From positions 620,001 to 684,000 of the forward strand of contig NZ_JAMTCJ010000004.1 in the NCBI RefSeq assembly GCF_024171815.1: a DNA stretch of 64,000 nucleotides, written 5' to 3'. Position numbers and translations under genes: made by a program. The notes beneath the pieces are model-generated. The model saw only the letters and a program-made list of their open reading frames with translations, ran no database searches and was not told the origin of the DNA. This DNA is from Williamsia maris (GTDB lineage: Bacteria > Actinomycetota > Actinomycetes > Mycobacteriales > Mycobacteriaceae). Shown piece after piece: positions 1 through 8,417 of the stretch; position 1 is the first letter of the stretch, and each line of letters begins with the position of its first letter.

Positions 1-1
1 C

Positions 2-1144
2 GGCAACTCCGGATCACCGTTCGACATGCCGCGCTGGCTCGCGCTGATCACCCTGGCCGCCGCGTGCGCCGTCCAGTCGATGCGGTCCACCGAACCCGGA
101 CTGTCGTTCGCCCTGTGTCTCGTCGTCGTCGGGGTCGATGTCGCCCTCGCGCAGTCGATCTCGGTGTGGCTGGTGCTGTCCGATGTCGCCTACGCGGTCG
201 CGCTGTACGCCGGCCGTCGTACCGTCCACGTGATGTACGCGACGGTCGGCGCGATCACCGTCCTCGCGGTCGCATCGGTGCTCGCCGTCGACGGCAGCTG
301 GCGTTCGGTCCTGCTGATCCTGCTGTGGTTGCTGGCGCTGGTCATCTCCCCCATCGGATACGGACGGGCCATCGCCGAGCACCGGTTGGCCGCGCAGAGC
401 GAACGCGAACGATCACTCGCCGTCGCCCAGCTCGCCGCGCGTGATCGCGCCGACGCCGTCGCCGACGAACGCCGCCGGCTGGCCCGCGATCTCCACGACA
501 TCGTCGCCGGGCACCTCTCCGGCATCGCGCTGCAGTCGGCCGCGGCCCTGCGGGCCGGGCCCGGCTCACCGATCACCGCCGAGGTACTCGCGTCGGTGCG
601 CAGCAACAGCGTGGAAGCACTGGGTGAGATGCGCACCATGATCGAGGTCCTCGGCGGCGTCGATGCGGAGACCGGGACCGACGGCGAACAGGAACAGAGC
701 CGACGGACGGCATCCCTGCGTCGACTGGACCGTCTCGTGACCACTGCGCGCACCGCGGGGTCACCGGTGACGATCACCGGGTCGGCGCCGCCGGCACTCC
801 CGCCGTCGGTCGACGTCTGCGCCTACCGGATCGTGGCCGAGGCGCTCACGAACGCCGCCAGGCATGCTCCGGCACAGCCGATCTCGGTCTCCCTGGATGC
901 AACCGGCACCGACCTGGCCGTGACGGTGCGCAACCCGCTGACCGGCGGTGATCACCCGGCCGACACCGGGCGGCCGTCACACGGTCTGGTGAACATGGCG
1001 CTGCGGGCCGAGTCCGTGGGCGGGCGTTGCTCGGGCGGGCCGCAGGGCGACTGGTGGGTGGTCGATGCCTCGCTCCCCCTGCGATCCGACGGCACACCTG
1101 TCGATCACACACCGGGCGTCGACGCCCCGGGGGTATCGCGGTGA
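2..1144 (+). CDS. Sensor histidine kinase, NarL/DesK type (5' end outside window)
   Basis: Membrane sensor kinase that should autophosphorylate on His and pass the phosphate to the response regulator encoded next. The frame is open to the left edge and the first in-window ATG (26) has coding-like sequence before it, so the true start is probably outside. Several hydrophobic segments fill roughly the first 125 visible residues. A HisKA_3 dimerisation helix follows with the motif ERRRLARDLHDIVAGHLSG (phospho-acceptor His in RDLHD). A HATPase_c domain closes the protein, with an N-box (AEALTNAARHA) and a G-box (HGLVNM). The stop overlaps the start of the regulator gene by 4 nt (GTGA), so the two are translationally coupled. 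The signal sensed cannot be read from the sequence. Confidence 0.9.
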   Translation, partial: GNSGSPFDMPRWLALITLAAACAVQSMRSTEPGLSFALCLVVVGVDVALAQSISVWLVLSDVAYAVALYAGRRTVHVMYATVGAITVLAVASVLAVDGSWRSVLLILLWLLALVISPIGYGRAIAEHRLAAQSERERSLAVAQLAARDRADAVADERRRLARDLHDIVAGHLSGIALQSAAALRAGPGSPITAEVLASVRSNSVEALGEMRTMIEVLGGVDAETGTDGEQEQSRRTASLRRLDRLVTTARTAGSPVTITGSAPPALPPSVDVCAYRIVAEALTNAARHAPAQPISVSLDATGTDLAVTVRNPLTGGDHPADTGRPSHGLVNMALRAESVGGRCSGGPQGDWWVVDASLPLRSDGTPVDHTPGVDAPGVSR

Positions 1145-1791
1145 GCATCGGCGTGGTGATCGCCGACGATCACGCGGCCATCCGTTCCGGCCTGGCGCTG
1201 CTGCTCGGTCAGGTCGACGACATCGAGATCGTCGGTCAGGCCCGTGACGGCGACGAGGCGATCGAGATGGTCCACCGACTGCGCCCCGAGGTGGTGCTCA
1301 TGGACATCCGGATGCCCGGCACTGACGGCATCGCGGCCACCGCGGCGATCACCCGCGCGGACGCCTCCGCCGTACTCGTCCTCACCTCGTTCGACATCGA
1401 CGACAACGTCTTCGACGCCCTACGCGCCGGTGCGAGCGGATTCCTGCTCAAGACCGCGGAGACCGAGGACATCATCGACGCCATCCGTGCCGTCGCACGC
1501 GGCGACGCGGTGCTCGCGCCCGAGGTGACTCGCCGTGTCATCGCCCGCGCGACCGGACCGACCACCTCCCGTCCGACGACCCCGGACCGGCAGGGCGTCG
1601 ACCTCGGGGTGCTCACCGAGCGGGAGCGGGGCGTCCTGGACTGCCTCGGTGAGGGGCAGTCCAACGCCGACATCGCCCGCACCCTGTTCATCTCCCCCAC
1701 CACCGTGAAAACCCACGTGTCGCACATCCTGACCAAACTCGACCTGCAGTCCCGCGTGCAGGCGGCGATCGTCGCGCGCGAGTCCCGTTGA
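1141..1791 (+). CDS. Response regulator, NarL/LuxR family
   Basis: DNA-binding partner of the upstream kinase, 216 aa. The receiver domain has the acidic pair (ADDH), the phospho-acceptor Asp near residue 55 (VLMDIRMPG), the switch Thr (VLTSFD) and the conserved Lys (LLKTAE). A LuxR-type helix-turn-helix occupies the C-terminus (LTERERGVLDCLGEG ... SPTTVKTHVSHI). I chose GTG at 1141 because it gives the standard receiver N-terminus and a 4-nt GTGA overlap with the kinase stop. An in-frame upstream extension to 1027 lies entirely inside the kinase gene and is not credible. The target genes are unknown. Confidence 0.92.
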   Translation: MSIGVVIADDHAAIRSGLALLLGQVDDIEIVGQARDGDEAIEMVHRLRPEVVLMDIRMPGTDGIAATAAITRADASAVLVLTSFDIDDNVFDALRAGASGFLLKTAETEDIIDAIRAVARGDAVLAPEVTRRVIARATGPTTSRPTTPDRQGVDLGVLTERERGVLDCLGEGQSNADIARTLFISPTTVKTHVSHILTKLDLQSRVQAAIVARESR

Positions 1792-1840
1792 CCTCGGACT
1801 CAACCCGATCCCGGTGGTGTGTTTGTGATCCAATCGTGCG

Positions 1841-2923
1841 GTGCTGGGACTACTCCGACCATGCCTGCGTACATCCGATCCCGATGTGATCGAGCTGTGG
1901 CGCGCGCACATGTGCGGCGTGTGCCTCACCCTGCGGGACCGGCACGGCCAGTGGGCCAGGGCCACCCTCAACACCGACGCCATCGCGGCGTCGGTGCTCC
2001 TCGAGGCGCAACAACCGATCTCTGACTCCCGCGTCAGGGCCGGACGGTGCGCACTGCGCGGAATGCAACCGGCGGAGGTGATCAGCGCGAACTCACTGAG
2101 CGTCCGGATCGGGGCGGCTACGTCACTGACTCTCGCTGCGGCCAAGGCAGCCGACGAGGTGGGCGAACACGAACTGAACTCGTCCGGCCACACACGCGCA
2201 CGGGCCGCGGTGGCTCGGGGGGTCGTCGGACCGCTACGGCGACACGCAGGACGAGACCCGGCCGTCGGGACGGCTCTCGACACCGCAGGGGTCATCGAGC
2301 GGATCACCGGACAGGCGGCCATCGAGCAGCGGTCGGTCGATCTCGACGAGATCGTCGCGGAAACCGAGCGTGCGTGTGCCGAGGTGTTCGCGGCCACGGC
2401 CGACCTGGCCGGCCGTCCGGACAATCGCGCGCGGCTGGCGACCATCGGTGCGGCGTTCGGGCGATGCGGACATCTCGTCGACGCTGTCGAGGACCGCAGG
2501 GCCGATCGTGCCTCAGGTGCCTACAACCTCATCGACGCCACCGGGGTGTCGATCGAGGAGGTGCACACCGAGTGCCGTCGACTCCATCGCGTCATCTCCG
2601 ACGAGATCGGTCGGCTCGAACTCCGCGACGACCGCCTGGTACGCGCGATGCTGGTGCGCGGCCTCGGGCATTCCATCTCCGACGCCTTCGCCCCTGCAGC
2701 GCCGTCCGCGACCGGCGCGAGCCGAGCGGGCAGCGGACCCCGCGCGCTCCTCGCCGTCGGAGCGGCGCTGTGTGCGGTCGGTCCCGGCCCGTCTGCGGCC
2801 GACGGGTCCGAGGAGGGATGGTGCGCGAGGGTCGGAAAAGATTGCGGCGGCGACTGCTGCGGTGACTGTTGTTGCGACGGCTGCGACTGTTGTGATTGTG
2901 GCGACTGTTGCGATTGCAGCTGA
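1841..2923 (+). CDS. DUF5685 family protein with Cys-rich C-terminal tail
   Basis: Protein of 360 aa with the N-terminal signature of the actinobacterial DUF5685 family: a short LGLLRPC segment, then CGVCLTLRD about 35 residues later. The family has no established function that I know of. The middle is alanine-rich and helical with no recognisable enzyme motif. The last 27 residues contain 13 cysteines interleaved with Asp and Gly, suggesting metal or cluster binding; that is inference from composition. GTG at 1841 gives the conserved N-terminus. The gene ends 10 nt from the convergent DUF952 gene. Confidence 0.75.
   Translation: MLGLLRPCLRTSDPDVIELWRAHMCGVCLTLRDRHGQWARATLNTDAIAASVLLEAQQPISDSRVRAGRCALRGMQPAEVISANSLSVRIGAATSLTLAAAKAADEVGEHELNSSGHTRARAAVARGVVGPLRRHAGRDPAVGTALDTAGVIERITGQAAIEQRSVDLDEIVAETERACAEVFAATADLAGRPDNRARLATIGAAFGRCGHLVDAVEDRRADRASGAYNLIDATGVSIEEVHTECRRLHRVISDEIGRLELRDDRLVRAMLVRGLGHSISDAFAPAAPSATGASRAGSGPRALLAVGAALCAVGPGPSAADGSEEGWCARVGKDCGGDCCGDCCCDGCDCCDCGDCCDCS
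2840..2920 (+). repeat. Low-complexity Cys/Asp/Gly-coding tract
   Basis: The 81 nt before the DUF5685 stop codon are near-repetitive, built from variants of gactgttg/gactgctg, and encode the Cys-rich tail. Of the 13 Cys codons in the tract, six are TGT, which is rare in this GC-rich window. The local composition therefore differs from the rest of the gene and suggests repeat expansion. Confidence 0.7.
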
Positions 2924-2933
2924 GTTGTCGAGA

Positions 2934-3344
2934 TCAGTCGAAGGTCGTACGAGGCGCGAAGGTGCCGTCCGACCCGGGGAGATAGTCATGCACGCGCGAC
3001 ACCGCGGTGACCGGCAACGGGCCGTAGAGGTGCGGGAACTGGATCCCGTCGGGGTGCGGCGGATCGCCGTCCTCCCAGACGATGTCGGCGGGCACACGCG
3101 CCGGGTCTATCTCCAGCAGGACCAGATCGGTGCGGTAGGCGAAGATCGCGTTGGCGGGGATGTGCACCTGCTCGAGCGCCGAGAGATGGATGAACCCCAC
3201 CTCATCCAGCGACTCGGGTGCGAGCCGCCCGTACGCGTGCGCACGGACCCAGTCGGGCTTGGCGCACAGGTGCACGAGCGGCGTCGACGGGTGCGCCCGC
3301 GACGCGGACGACTCGGAGGAGGGAGATCGAGTGGAATCGGTCAT
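2934..3344 (-). CDS. DUF952 domain-containing protein
   Basis: Protein of 136 aa made almost wholly of a DUF952 domain: the segment VHLCAKPDWVRA, then GFIHLSALEQVHIPAN, FAYRTDLVLLEIDPARV and FPHLYGPLPV are typical landmarks. The biochemical role of the family is not established. I chose ATG at 3344 because GGAG sits 8 nt upstream; an ORF extension upstream would overlap the EamA gene. It follows the transporter by 19 nt on the same strand, so co-transcription is likely. The first 20 or so residues are Ser-rich and probably disordered. Confidence 0.8.
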   Translation of the reverse strand: MTDSTRSPSSESSASRAHPSTPLVHLCAKPDWVRAHAYGRLAPESLDEVGFIHLSALEQVHIPANAIFAYRTDLVLLEIDPARVPADIVWEDGDPPHPDGIQFPHLYGPLPVTAVSRVHDYLPGSDGTFAPRTTFD

Positions 3345-3363
3345 CGCTCTCCACGGTGCCACA

Positions 3364-4311
3364 TCAGCCCGGCACCGCGGGCTCCGAACCCACCTCGTCG
3401 GCACGGTCGGTACCCGCGGACAGGGTGATCGCGACGATGACCAGCGCGATACCGACGAGTTCGGTGATCGTGGGGACCTGCGCGAGCACGACCGCCCCGA
3501 CGAGAACCGCGGTGGCGGGTAGCAGCGCCAGCATGAGGGCGAATCGCCCGCGTCCGATCCGGGTGAGCACCACCTGGTCGAGGACGTAGGGGATGACACT
3601 GGACAGCACCCCCACCGCCGCGACCGCCGCGACCACACCGACCGACAACCCGATCGAGCCTGTGATCTCACTCACGCCGAGTACCACCGGCGCGGTGAGC
3701 AGGCCCGCGACCGCAAGGCCTACGCCGAGATCCTCCACCCCGGTTCGCCAGCGTCGGCGTCCACCGAGTTCGGTCGCCGTCGCACCCGAGACTCGCGCCC
3801 CGAGGACGATGTACCCGGCCCACAGAACCCCTGCGAGGACCGCGAACGACACCCCGAACACCGAACCGCTCGGTGACGCCCCGCTGGCCAGGACGACACC
3901 GAGCACCACCGCGACGATGGCCGCGACGCCGCGTGGCCCGCGGGTCGAGACGGCGGCGACGGCGGTCGGACCGATGAACTCGATGGCCACCGCCACGCCC
4001 AGATCGATGTCGGAAATGGCCAGGTAGAACGCGACGTTCATCCCGGTCGTGACCAGACCGAACATCGTCGCGCGCAGCAGACGTCGTGGGTCGCGCACCA
4101 CCCAGATCGGCCGGGTGATCGCGACGAGCACGATCCCGCCGGTGACGGTGCGCAACCACGCGATCACCGCCGGGTCGGTGTGGTCGAACAGCGGCACCGC
4201 GATGCCGGCACCGAGGTACTGGCACACCGCGCTGACGACGAACAGGACCCAGACGAACCGCACCGGATCGCCCGACGGCCGCCGACCGAGGCGCGACGTG
4301 AGCACACTCAC
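3364..4311 (-). CDS. EamA/RhaT family (DMT superfamily) transporter
   Basis: Inner-membrane carrier of the drug/metabolite transporter superfamily, about 315 aa, with ten hydrophobic segments in two EamA-like halves (for example FVWVLFVVSAVCQYLGAGIA and the paired repeat near VLWAGYIVLGARV). These proteins typically export amino acids or metabolites; the substrate cannot be told here. I placed the start at GTG 4311, with GGAG 6 nt upstream; the frame stays open to 4416 but that part lacks membrane character. The DUF952 gene follows immediately. Confidence 0.82.
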   Translation of the reverse strand: MSVLTSRLGRRPSGDPVRFVWVLFVVSAVCQYLGAGIAVPLFDHTDPAVIAWLRTVTGGIVLVAITRPIWVVRDPRRLLRATMFGLVTTGMNVAFYLAISDIDLGVAVAIEFIGPTAVAAVSTRGPRGVAAIVAVVLGVVLASGASPSGSVFGVSFAVLAGVLWAGYIVLGARVSGATATELGGRRRWRTGVEDLGVGLAVAGLLTAPVVLGVSEITGSIGLSVGVVAAVAAVGVLSSVIPYVLDQVVLTRIGRGRFALMLALLPATAVLVGAVVLAQVPTITELVGIALVIVAITLSAGTDRADEVGSEPAVPG

Positions 4312-4364
4312 CGCCCGCTCCGACCACGTGTTACGGGTGCATGACGAGACGACTCCCCGGGCGC

Positions 4365-4391
4365 GGGAACAATACGGGGACGCGAATCGTC
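4365..4391 (+). promoter_or_regulatory. Possible ECF-type promoter (weak)
   Basis: GGGAAC at 4365-4370 is followed after 17 nt by CGTC at 4388-4391. This is one base from the GGGAAC-N17-CGTT pattern seen before clgR. The leader to the DUF7455 start contains a 6-bp hairpin (4409-4426, CCCACC/GGTGGG) and a second possible stem using CGCGAA/TTCGCG. The -10 mismatch keeps confidence low. Confidence 0.3.
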
Positions 4392-4473
4392 TGAGAGAGT
4401 GAGAGAAGCCCACCATTCCTGGTGGGTCAGCTCGCGAAGGGAAGCGTTCGCGCTCGCCCGGGACGGAGGAACC

Positions 4474-4680
4474 ATGTCAGATGTCATCACCACCACCTCG
4501 ATCTCCATGCCCCTCACCGCTGCCGACCGTTGTGACCGTTGCGGGGCAGCAGCACGCGTACGCGCCAACCTTCCCGCGGGAGGCGAACTGCTGTTCTGCC
4601 GCCACCACTACAACGAGCACGAGGCGCGCCTGGCGGACCTCGGTGCCACAGTGACCCGTTCCGAAGAAGAACTGGTCTGA
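4474..4680 (+). CDS. DUF7455-like small Cys/His protein
   Basis: A 68-aa cytoplasmic protein. CDRCGAAARVRA followed by LLFCRHHYNEH gives a CxxC...CxxH-type arrangement that looks like a small zinc-binding fold. Small proteins of this kind are conserved in Actinobacteria and their function is not known to me. The start at ATG 4474 is fixed by GGAGGA at 4465-4470. A hairpin terminator shared with the convergent helicase gene follows directly. Confidence 0.8.
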   Translation: MSDVITTTSISMPLTAADRCDRCGAAARVRANLPAGGELLFCRHHYNEHEARLADLGATVTRSEEELV

Positions 4681-4689
4681 CCTCATAGC

Positions 4690-4730
4690 CACTGACCTCC
4701 GGTGTCCCCCACGGGTGCCGGAGGTCAGTG
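4690..4730. terminator. Bidirectional hairpin terminator
   Basis: Perfect 13-bp inverted repeat (4690-4702 CACTGACCTCCGG and 4718-4730) around a 15-nt loop, lying between two convergent genes. It has no U-tract, as is common in actinobacteria. Confidence 0.75.
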
Positions 4731-4788
4731 CTATCCGGACCCGGTTCGCCGCGCCCGACTCGACGTCGGCGACTCGGGCGACGTGGCG

Positions 4789-6483
4789 TCACTTCCACTG
4801 ACGAAGTGCGCTGATGCGTTCCTTGAGCTGATCGACGGTGGCCATCGCCGTCGGCGGCCCACCGAGCCGCGACCGCAGTTCGTTGTGCACCAGACCGTGG
4901 GGTTTGCCGGTCCGGTGATGGTGCATGGCGACCAGTCCGTTGAGTTCCCGACGAAGCGCCGCCAGCTGCGGACCCGTGCCCACATCGGGTCGCGGCGTGG
5001 GTGGGACCGGTTCCGCCGATCGTGCCGCGACCTGCTCGGTCTGACGTTTGCGCAGCAGATCCCGGACCTGATCGGCGTCGAGCAGTCCGGGCAGCCCCAG
5101 ATAGTCCGATTCCTCGTCGCTGCCCGCGAACGTCGCGGTACCGAACGAGGATCCGTCGTAGATGACCTGATCGAGCTCGGCGTCGGCGTGCAACGAGATG
5201 AACGCGGGCTCGTCGTCACCGGGCTCGTCGGCGACCTTGTTCGCCTCGGCGAGCAGCTGGTCGTCGAACCCCTCCTCCTCGCGGTGCGGTTTGCCCAGCA
5301 CGTGATCACGTTGGGCCTCGAGTTCGCTGGCCAGCCGCAGCAGCACCGGCACCGACGGCAGGAACACGCTGGCCGTCTCCCCCGCCCGCCGCGACCGCAC
5401 GAACCGTCCGATGGCCTGCGCGAAGTACAGGGGGGTCGAGGCGGACGTGGCGTAGACGCCCACGGCCAGCCGCGGCACGTCGACGCCCTCGGAGACCATG
5501 CGGACCGCGACCATCCAGCGGTCGTCGGACGCACCGAACTCGTCGATCCGTGACGACGAGCTCGGATCGTCGGACAACACCAGCGTCACCGGCGACCCCG
5601 AGATCTCCTCGAGCAGTTCGGCGTAGTCGCGGGCGGTCTTCTGATCGGTGGCGATGACCAGTCCGCCGGCGTCGGGCACGCCACCCGCACGGAGCTGACC
5701 GAGACGGGTGTTGGCCGCGGTGAGCACGGCGGGGATCCAGTCGCCGTGCGGATCGAGCGCGGTACGCCAGGCGCGGGCGGTGTGCTCGGCCGACAACGGT
5801 TCGCCGAGACGGGCGGAGAACTCCTCCCCCGCGTTCGTCCGCCAGCTGGCCTGACCCGAGTAGGCCAGGAAGACCACCGGGCGCACCACACCGTCGGCGA
5901 GGGCGTCGGCGTAGCCGTAGCTGTGGTCGGGCTTCGAGCGCAGCGCGCCGTCGCCGTCGGGCTCGTAGGTGACGAACGGGATCTGCGAGTCGTCGGACCG
6001 GAACGGTGTCCCGGTGAGCGCGACCCGACGCGTCGCGTCGGAGAACGCCTCGGCGATGCCGTCGCCCCAGCTCTTGGCGTCGCCGCCGTGGTGGATCTCG
6101 TCCATGATCACAAGCGTCTTGCGGTTCTCGGTGCGCACGCGGTGCCGGAACGGATGGGCGGCGACCTGGGCGTAGGTGACCACGACACCGTCGTAGTCGG
6201 CGCTGGTGGCGCCCGCGGAGTTGCTGAACCGGGCGTCGAGCGCGATGCCGACGCGGGACGCGGCCTGAGCCCACTGGTACTTGAGGTGCTCGGTGGGTGC
6301 GACCACCGTGATCTGTTCGACGGTGCGGTCGCGGATGAGCTCACTGGCGATCCGCAGACCGAACGTGGTCTTGCCTGCGCCGGGCGTCGCGACGGCGAGG
6401 AAGTCCCGTGGCGCGGTGGCCAGGTACTTCGTCAGAGCGCGGCGCTGCCATGTCCGGAGCGACGCGGACGCGTCCGGAACCAT
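4789..6483 (-). CDS. DEAD/DEAH-box (SF2) helicase, RadD-like
   Basis: Cytoplasmic SF2 nucleic-acid helicase of about 564 aa. Visible motifs in order: Walker A ATPGAGKTTF, Walker B MDEIHHGGD, motif III LTGTPFRSD, motif V VSEGVDVP and motif VI QAIGRFVRS. The RecA-like core resembles XPB/RadD/type-III-restriction ATPases, but no nuclease domain is seen, so it is probably a stand-alone repair or RNA/DNA remodelling helicase. The conserved part begins at SLRTWQRRALTKYL, just after ATG 6483, which I chose; GTG 6603 is an in-frame alternative but would leave 24 nt to the divergent gene. The C-terminal third is family-specific. Confidence 0.85.
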   Translation of the reverse strand: MVPDASASLRTWQRRALTKYLATAPRDFLAVATPGAGKTTFGLRIASELIRDRTVEQITVVAPTEHLKYQWAQAASRVGIALDARFSNSAGATSADYDGVVVTYAQVAAHPFRHRVRTENRKTLVIMDEIHHGGDAKSWGDGIAEAFSDATRRVALTGTPFRSDDSQIPFVTYEPDGDGALRSKPDHSYGYADALADGVVRPVVFLAYSGQASWRTNAGEEFSARLGEPLSAEHTARAWRTALDPHGDWIPAVLTAANTRLGQLRAGGVPDAGGLVIATDQKTARDYAELLEEISGSPVTLVLSDDPSSSSRIDEFGASDDRWMVAVRMVSEGVDVPRLAVGVYATSASTPLYFAQAIGRFVRSRRAGETASVFLPSVPVLLRLASELEAQRDHVLGKPHREEEGFDDQLLAEANKVADEPGDDEPAFISLHADAELDQVIYDGSSFGTATFAGSDEESDYLGLPGLLDADQVRDLLRKRQTEQVAARSAEPVPPTPRPDVGTGPQLAALRRELNGLVAMHHHRTGKPHGLVHNELRSRLGGPPTAMATVDQLKERISALRQWK

Positions 6484-6627
6484 AACCTCGGAAATCGACA
6501 ACTCCTCGACGTACTGCGGCTTGTGACAGGCGTGAAACGGCCGCTTCGACGGCACGCGGGTCGTGCATGATCGTACCCCGCCGGGGGGACGTCCCACCGA
6601 CACGCGAACGGCCCGGGTCGCCCATCC

Positions 6628-7701
6628 GTGGACCCGATCGGGGATGCTGATGACATCGATGCCACCGGTGATGTTGACGAGACGGGTCCTGGGCGCTCCG
6701 CGTCCCGGAGCGGCCCGCCCGTCCTGCGCAGCCTGCCGCGAGTGTTCTGGCGCACCATCGTCAAGGCCTGGGATGACTCGATTTTCGGCATGTCGGCGCA
6801 GGCCGCCTTCTGGCAGACGCTGTCCCTGCCACCCCTGCTGCTGGGTCTGCTCGGCAGTCTGGGCTACGTCGGTGGATGGTTCGGGCCCGACACCCTCGAG
6901 ACGATCCGCAGCGGCATCGTCGAATTCGCGGGCGGGGTGTTCAGCGACAACGTCGTCGACGAGATCATCACGCCGACCGTCAACGATGTCCTGGCGCGGG
7001 GGCGCGGTGAGCTGATCTCACTGGGATTTGTCCTGTCGCTGTGGTCGGGGTCCTCGGCGATGTCGAGTTTCGTCGACTCGATCAACAAGGCCCACGACCA
7101 GCACGACGTGCGAAACGCGGTGTGGCAGCGGGTGTTCGCGCTGAACCTCTACATCGTGTTCCTGGTCGTGTCGATCTTCATGCTGCCGTTGGTCGCGCTG
7201 GGCCCGACCTACATCAACGACATCATCCCGGACTCGTGGCATCCGGTCAGCACGAACCTGATCGACTTCGGTTACTACCCCGCCGTCGGCGTACTGCTGA
7301 TCGTCGCGCTGACCACGCTCTACCGGATCTCGCTGCCCAAGCCGCTGCCGTGGCACCGACTCGTCGCGGGCGCGGTGCTGGCCGCGGTGGTGTTCTGGTG
7401 CGCCAGCGCGGCGCTCCGCGTCTATCTCGGCACGATTACCAAGACCGGCTACTCCTACGGTGCGCTCGCGACACCCATCGCGTTCCTGCTGTTCACGTTC
7501 TTCCTGGGATTCGCCATCGTGATCGGTGCCCAGTTCAACGCCGCCATCCAGGCCACCTGGCCCTCCCTGGCGCCCACCCACGTCGAGCAGGTCAAGGACT
7601 GGGTCTCCCAGCAGACCACCGACCTCACCGATCAGTTGAAGTCGATGCCCAAACGGATGCAGACCGGACCCATCCGCAAGCAGACGCGCCCGCCGCAGTG
7701 A
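6628..7701 (+). CDS. YihY/virulence factor BrkB family membrane protein
   Basis: Integral membrane protein of 357 aa with about six transmembrane segments (for example LPPLLLGLLGSLGYVGGW, FALNLYIVFLVVSIFMLPLV and AFLLFTFFLGFAIVIGAQF). The motif SAQAAFWQTLSLPPLLL and the polar ending GAQFNAA are typical of the YihY (formerly RNase BN) family, whose physiological role is uncertain. The first 35 residues are acidic and probably disordered. Start GTG 6628 lacks a clear Shine-Dalgarno and is tentative. It is divergent from the helicase gene. Confidence 0.85.
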   Translation: MDPIGDADDIDATGDVDETGPGRSASRSGPPVLRSLPRVFWRTIVKAWDDSIFGMSAQAAFWQTLSLPPLLLGLLGSLGYVGGWFGPDTLETIRSGIVEFAGGVFSDNVVDEIITPTVNDVLARGRGELISLGFVLSLWSGSSAMSSFVDSINKAHDQHDVRNAVWQRVFALNLYIVFLVVSIFMLPLVALGPTYINDIIPDSWHPVSTNLIDFGYYPAVGVLLIVALTTLYRISLPKPLPWHRLVAGAVLAAVVFWCASAALRVYLGTITKTGYSYGALATPIAFLLFTFFLGFAIVIGAQFNAAIQATWPSLAPTHVEQVKDWVSQQTTDLTDQLKSMPKRMQTGPIRKQTRPPQ

Positions 7702-7714
7702 CCGGCGGACGCAC

Positions 7715-7960
7715 TCACTGGTCTTTCTTCATCTTCTCGTAGATCTTCTTGCACTTGGGGCACACCGGCGATCCGGGTTTCGGCGACCGGGTCACCGGGA
7801 AGACCTCGCCGCAGAGCGCCACCACGTGACTGCCCATGACCGCGCTCTCGGCGATCTTGTGCTTCTTGACGTAGTGGAAGAATTTCGGTGTTTCGTCGTC
7901 GGTCGTCTCATCGGTGTCGACGTCGGGGCGCTCGATCGTCTGGGTGTCCATGGCAGTCAT
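7715..7960 (-). CDS. DUF3039 domain-containing protein
   Basis: An 81-aa protein with the actinobacterial DUF3039 features: FHYVKKHKIAESAVMGSHV, then ALCGEVF and CPKCKKIYEKM. The Cys pattern (C and CxxC) suggests a small metal-binding fold; function unknown. The N-terminus is Asp/Thr-rich. The start may be ATG 7960 or ATG 7951; neither has a strong ribosome-binding site. Its end lies 13 nt from the convergent YihY gene and it is divergent from the DUF3099 gene. Confidence 0.82.
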   Translation of the reverse strand: MTAMDTQTIERPDVDTDETTDDETPKFFHYVKKHKIAESAVMGSHVVALCGEVFPVTRSPKPGSPVCPKCKKIYEKMKKDQ

Positions 7961-8034
7961 TGTGCCCGATGTCTCAGGGTCTCAACACGTTCATCTGAGC
8001 TGCACCGATGCATTACTGAACAGAAAGTGCAACA

Positions 8035-8385
8035 GTGGAGGACGTGGCACATGAAGAGGCACGTGAAGCGATTCTCATCACCCAGGCACAGGTGTCCCAG
8101 GACGCCCAGCACAAGGCCCGGGTGCGGCGATATCTGACGCTCATGGCCTTCCGCGTACCAGCCCTCGTCATCGCCGGCATCGTCTACGGCGCCACCGGCT
8201 CGGGACTGCTCGCGCTGGCCGTGATCGCCCTGTCGATCCCGATCCCGTGGGTGGCGGTCCTGATCGCCAACGACCGCCCGCCGCGCGAGAAGGGCGAGAT
8301 CCCCCGGTACAAGTGGTCCGGCGACGCCAACCCTCCCGCGGTCGAGCCGACCCACTTCCGCCAGCTCAAAGGTCACGACAGCTGA
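8035..8385 (+). CDS. DUF3099 domain-containing membrane protein
   Basis: A 116-aa protein with two transmembrane helices (FRVPALVIAGIVYGA and GLLALAVIALSIPIPWVAVLIA) preceded by the basic segment HKARVRRYLTLM and followed by a cytosolic tail (NDRPPREKGE). This is the DUF3099 layout; the function is not established. GTG 8035 is taken as start, with GTG 8044 as an alternative. The methyltransferase gene begins 32 nt downstream and may be co-transcribed. Confidence 0.8.
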   Translation: MEDVAHEEAREAILITQAQVSQDAQHKARVRRYLTLMAFRVPALVIAGIVYGATGSGLLALAVIALSIPIPWVAVLIANDRPPREKGEIPRYKWSGDANPPAVEPTHFRQLKGHDS

Positions 8386-8417
8386 TCTCGTCGCCGCACG
8401 TGGCACCCTGATCCCCC

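Noticed and set aside
6484-6603. N-terminal extension of the RadD-like helicase to GTG 6603
   Set aside because: The extra 40 residues show no conservation signal and would take most of the divergent promoter region.
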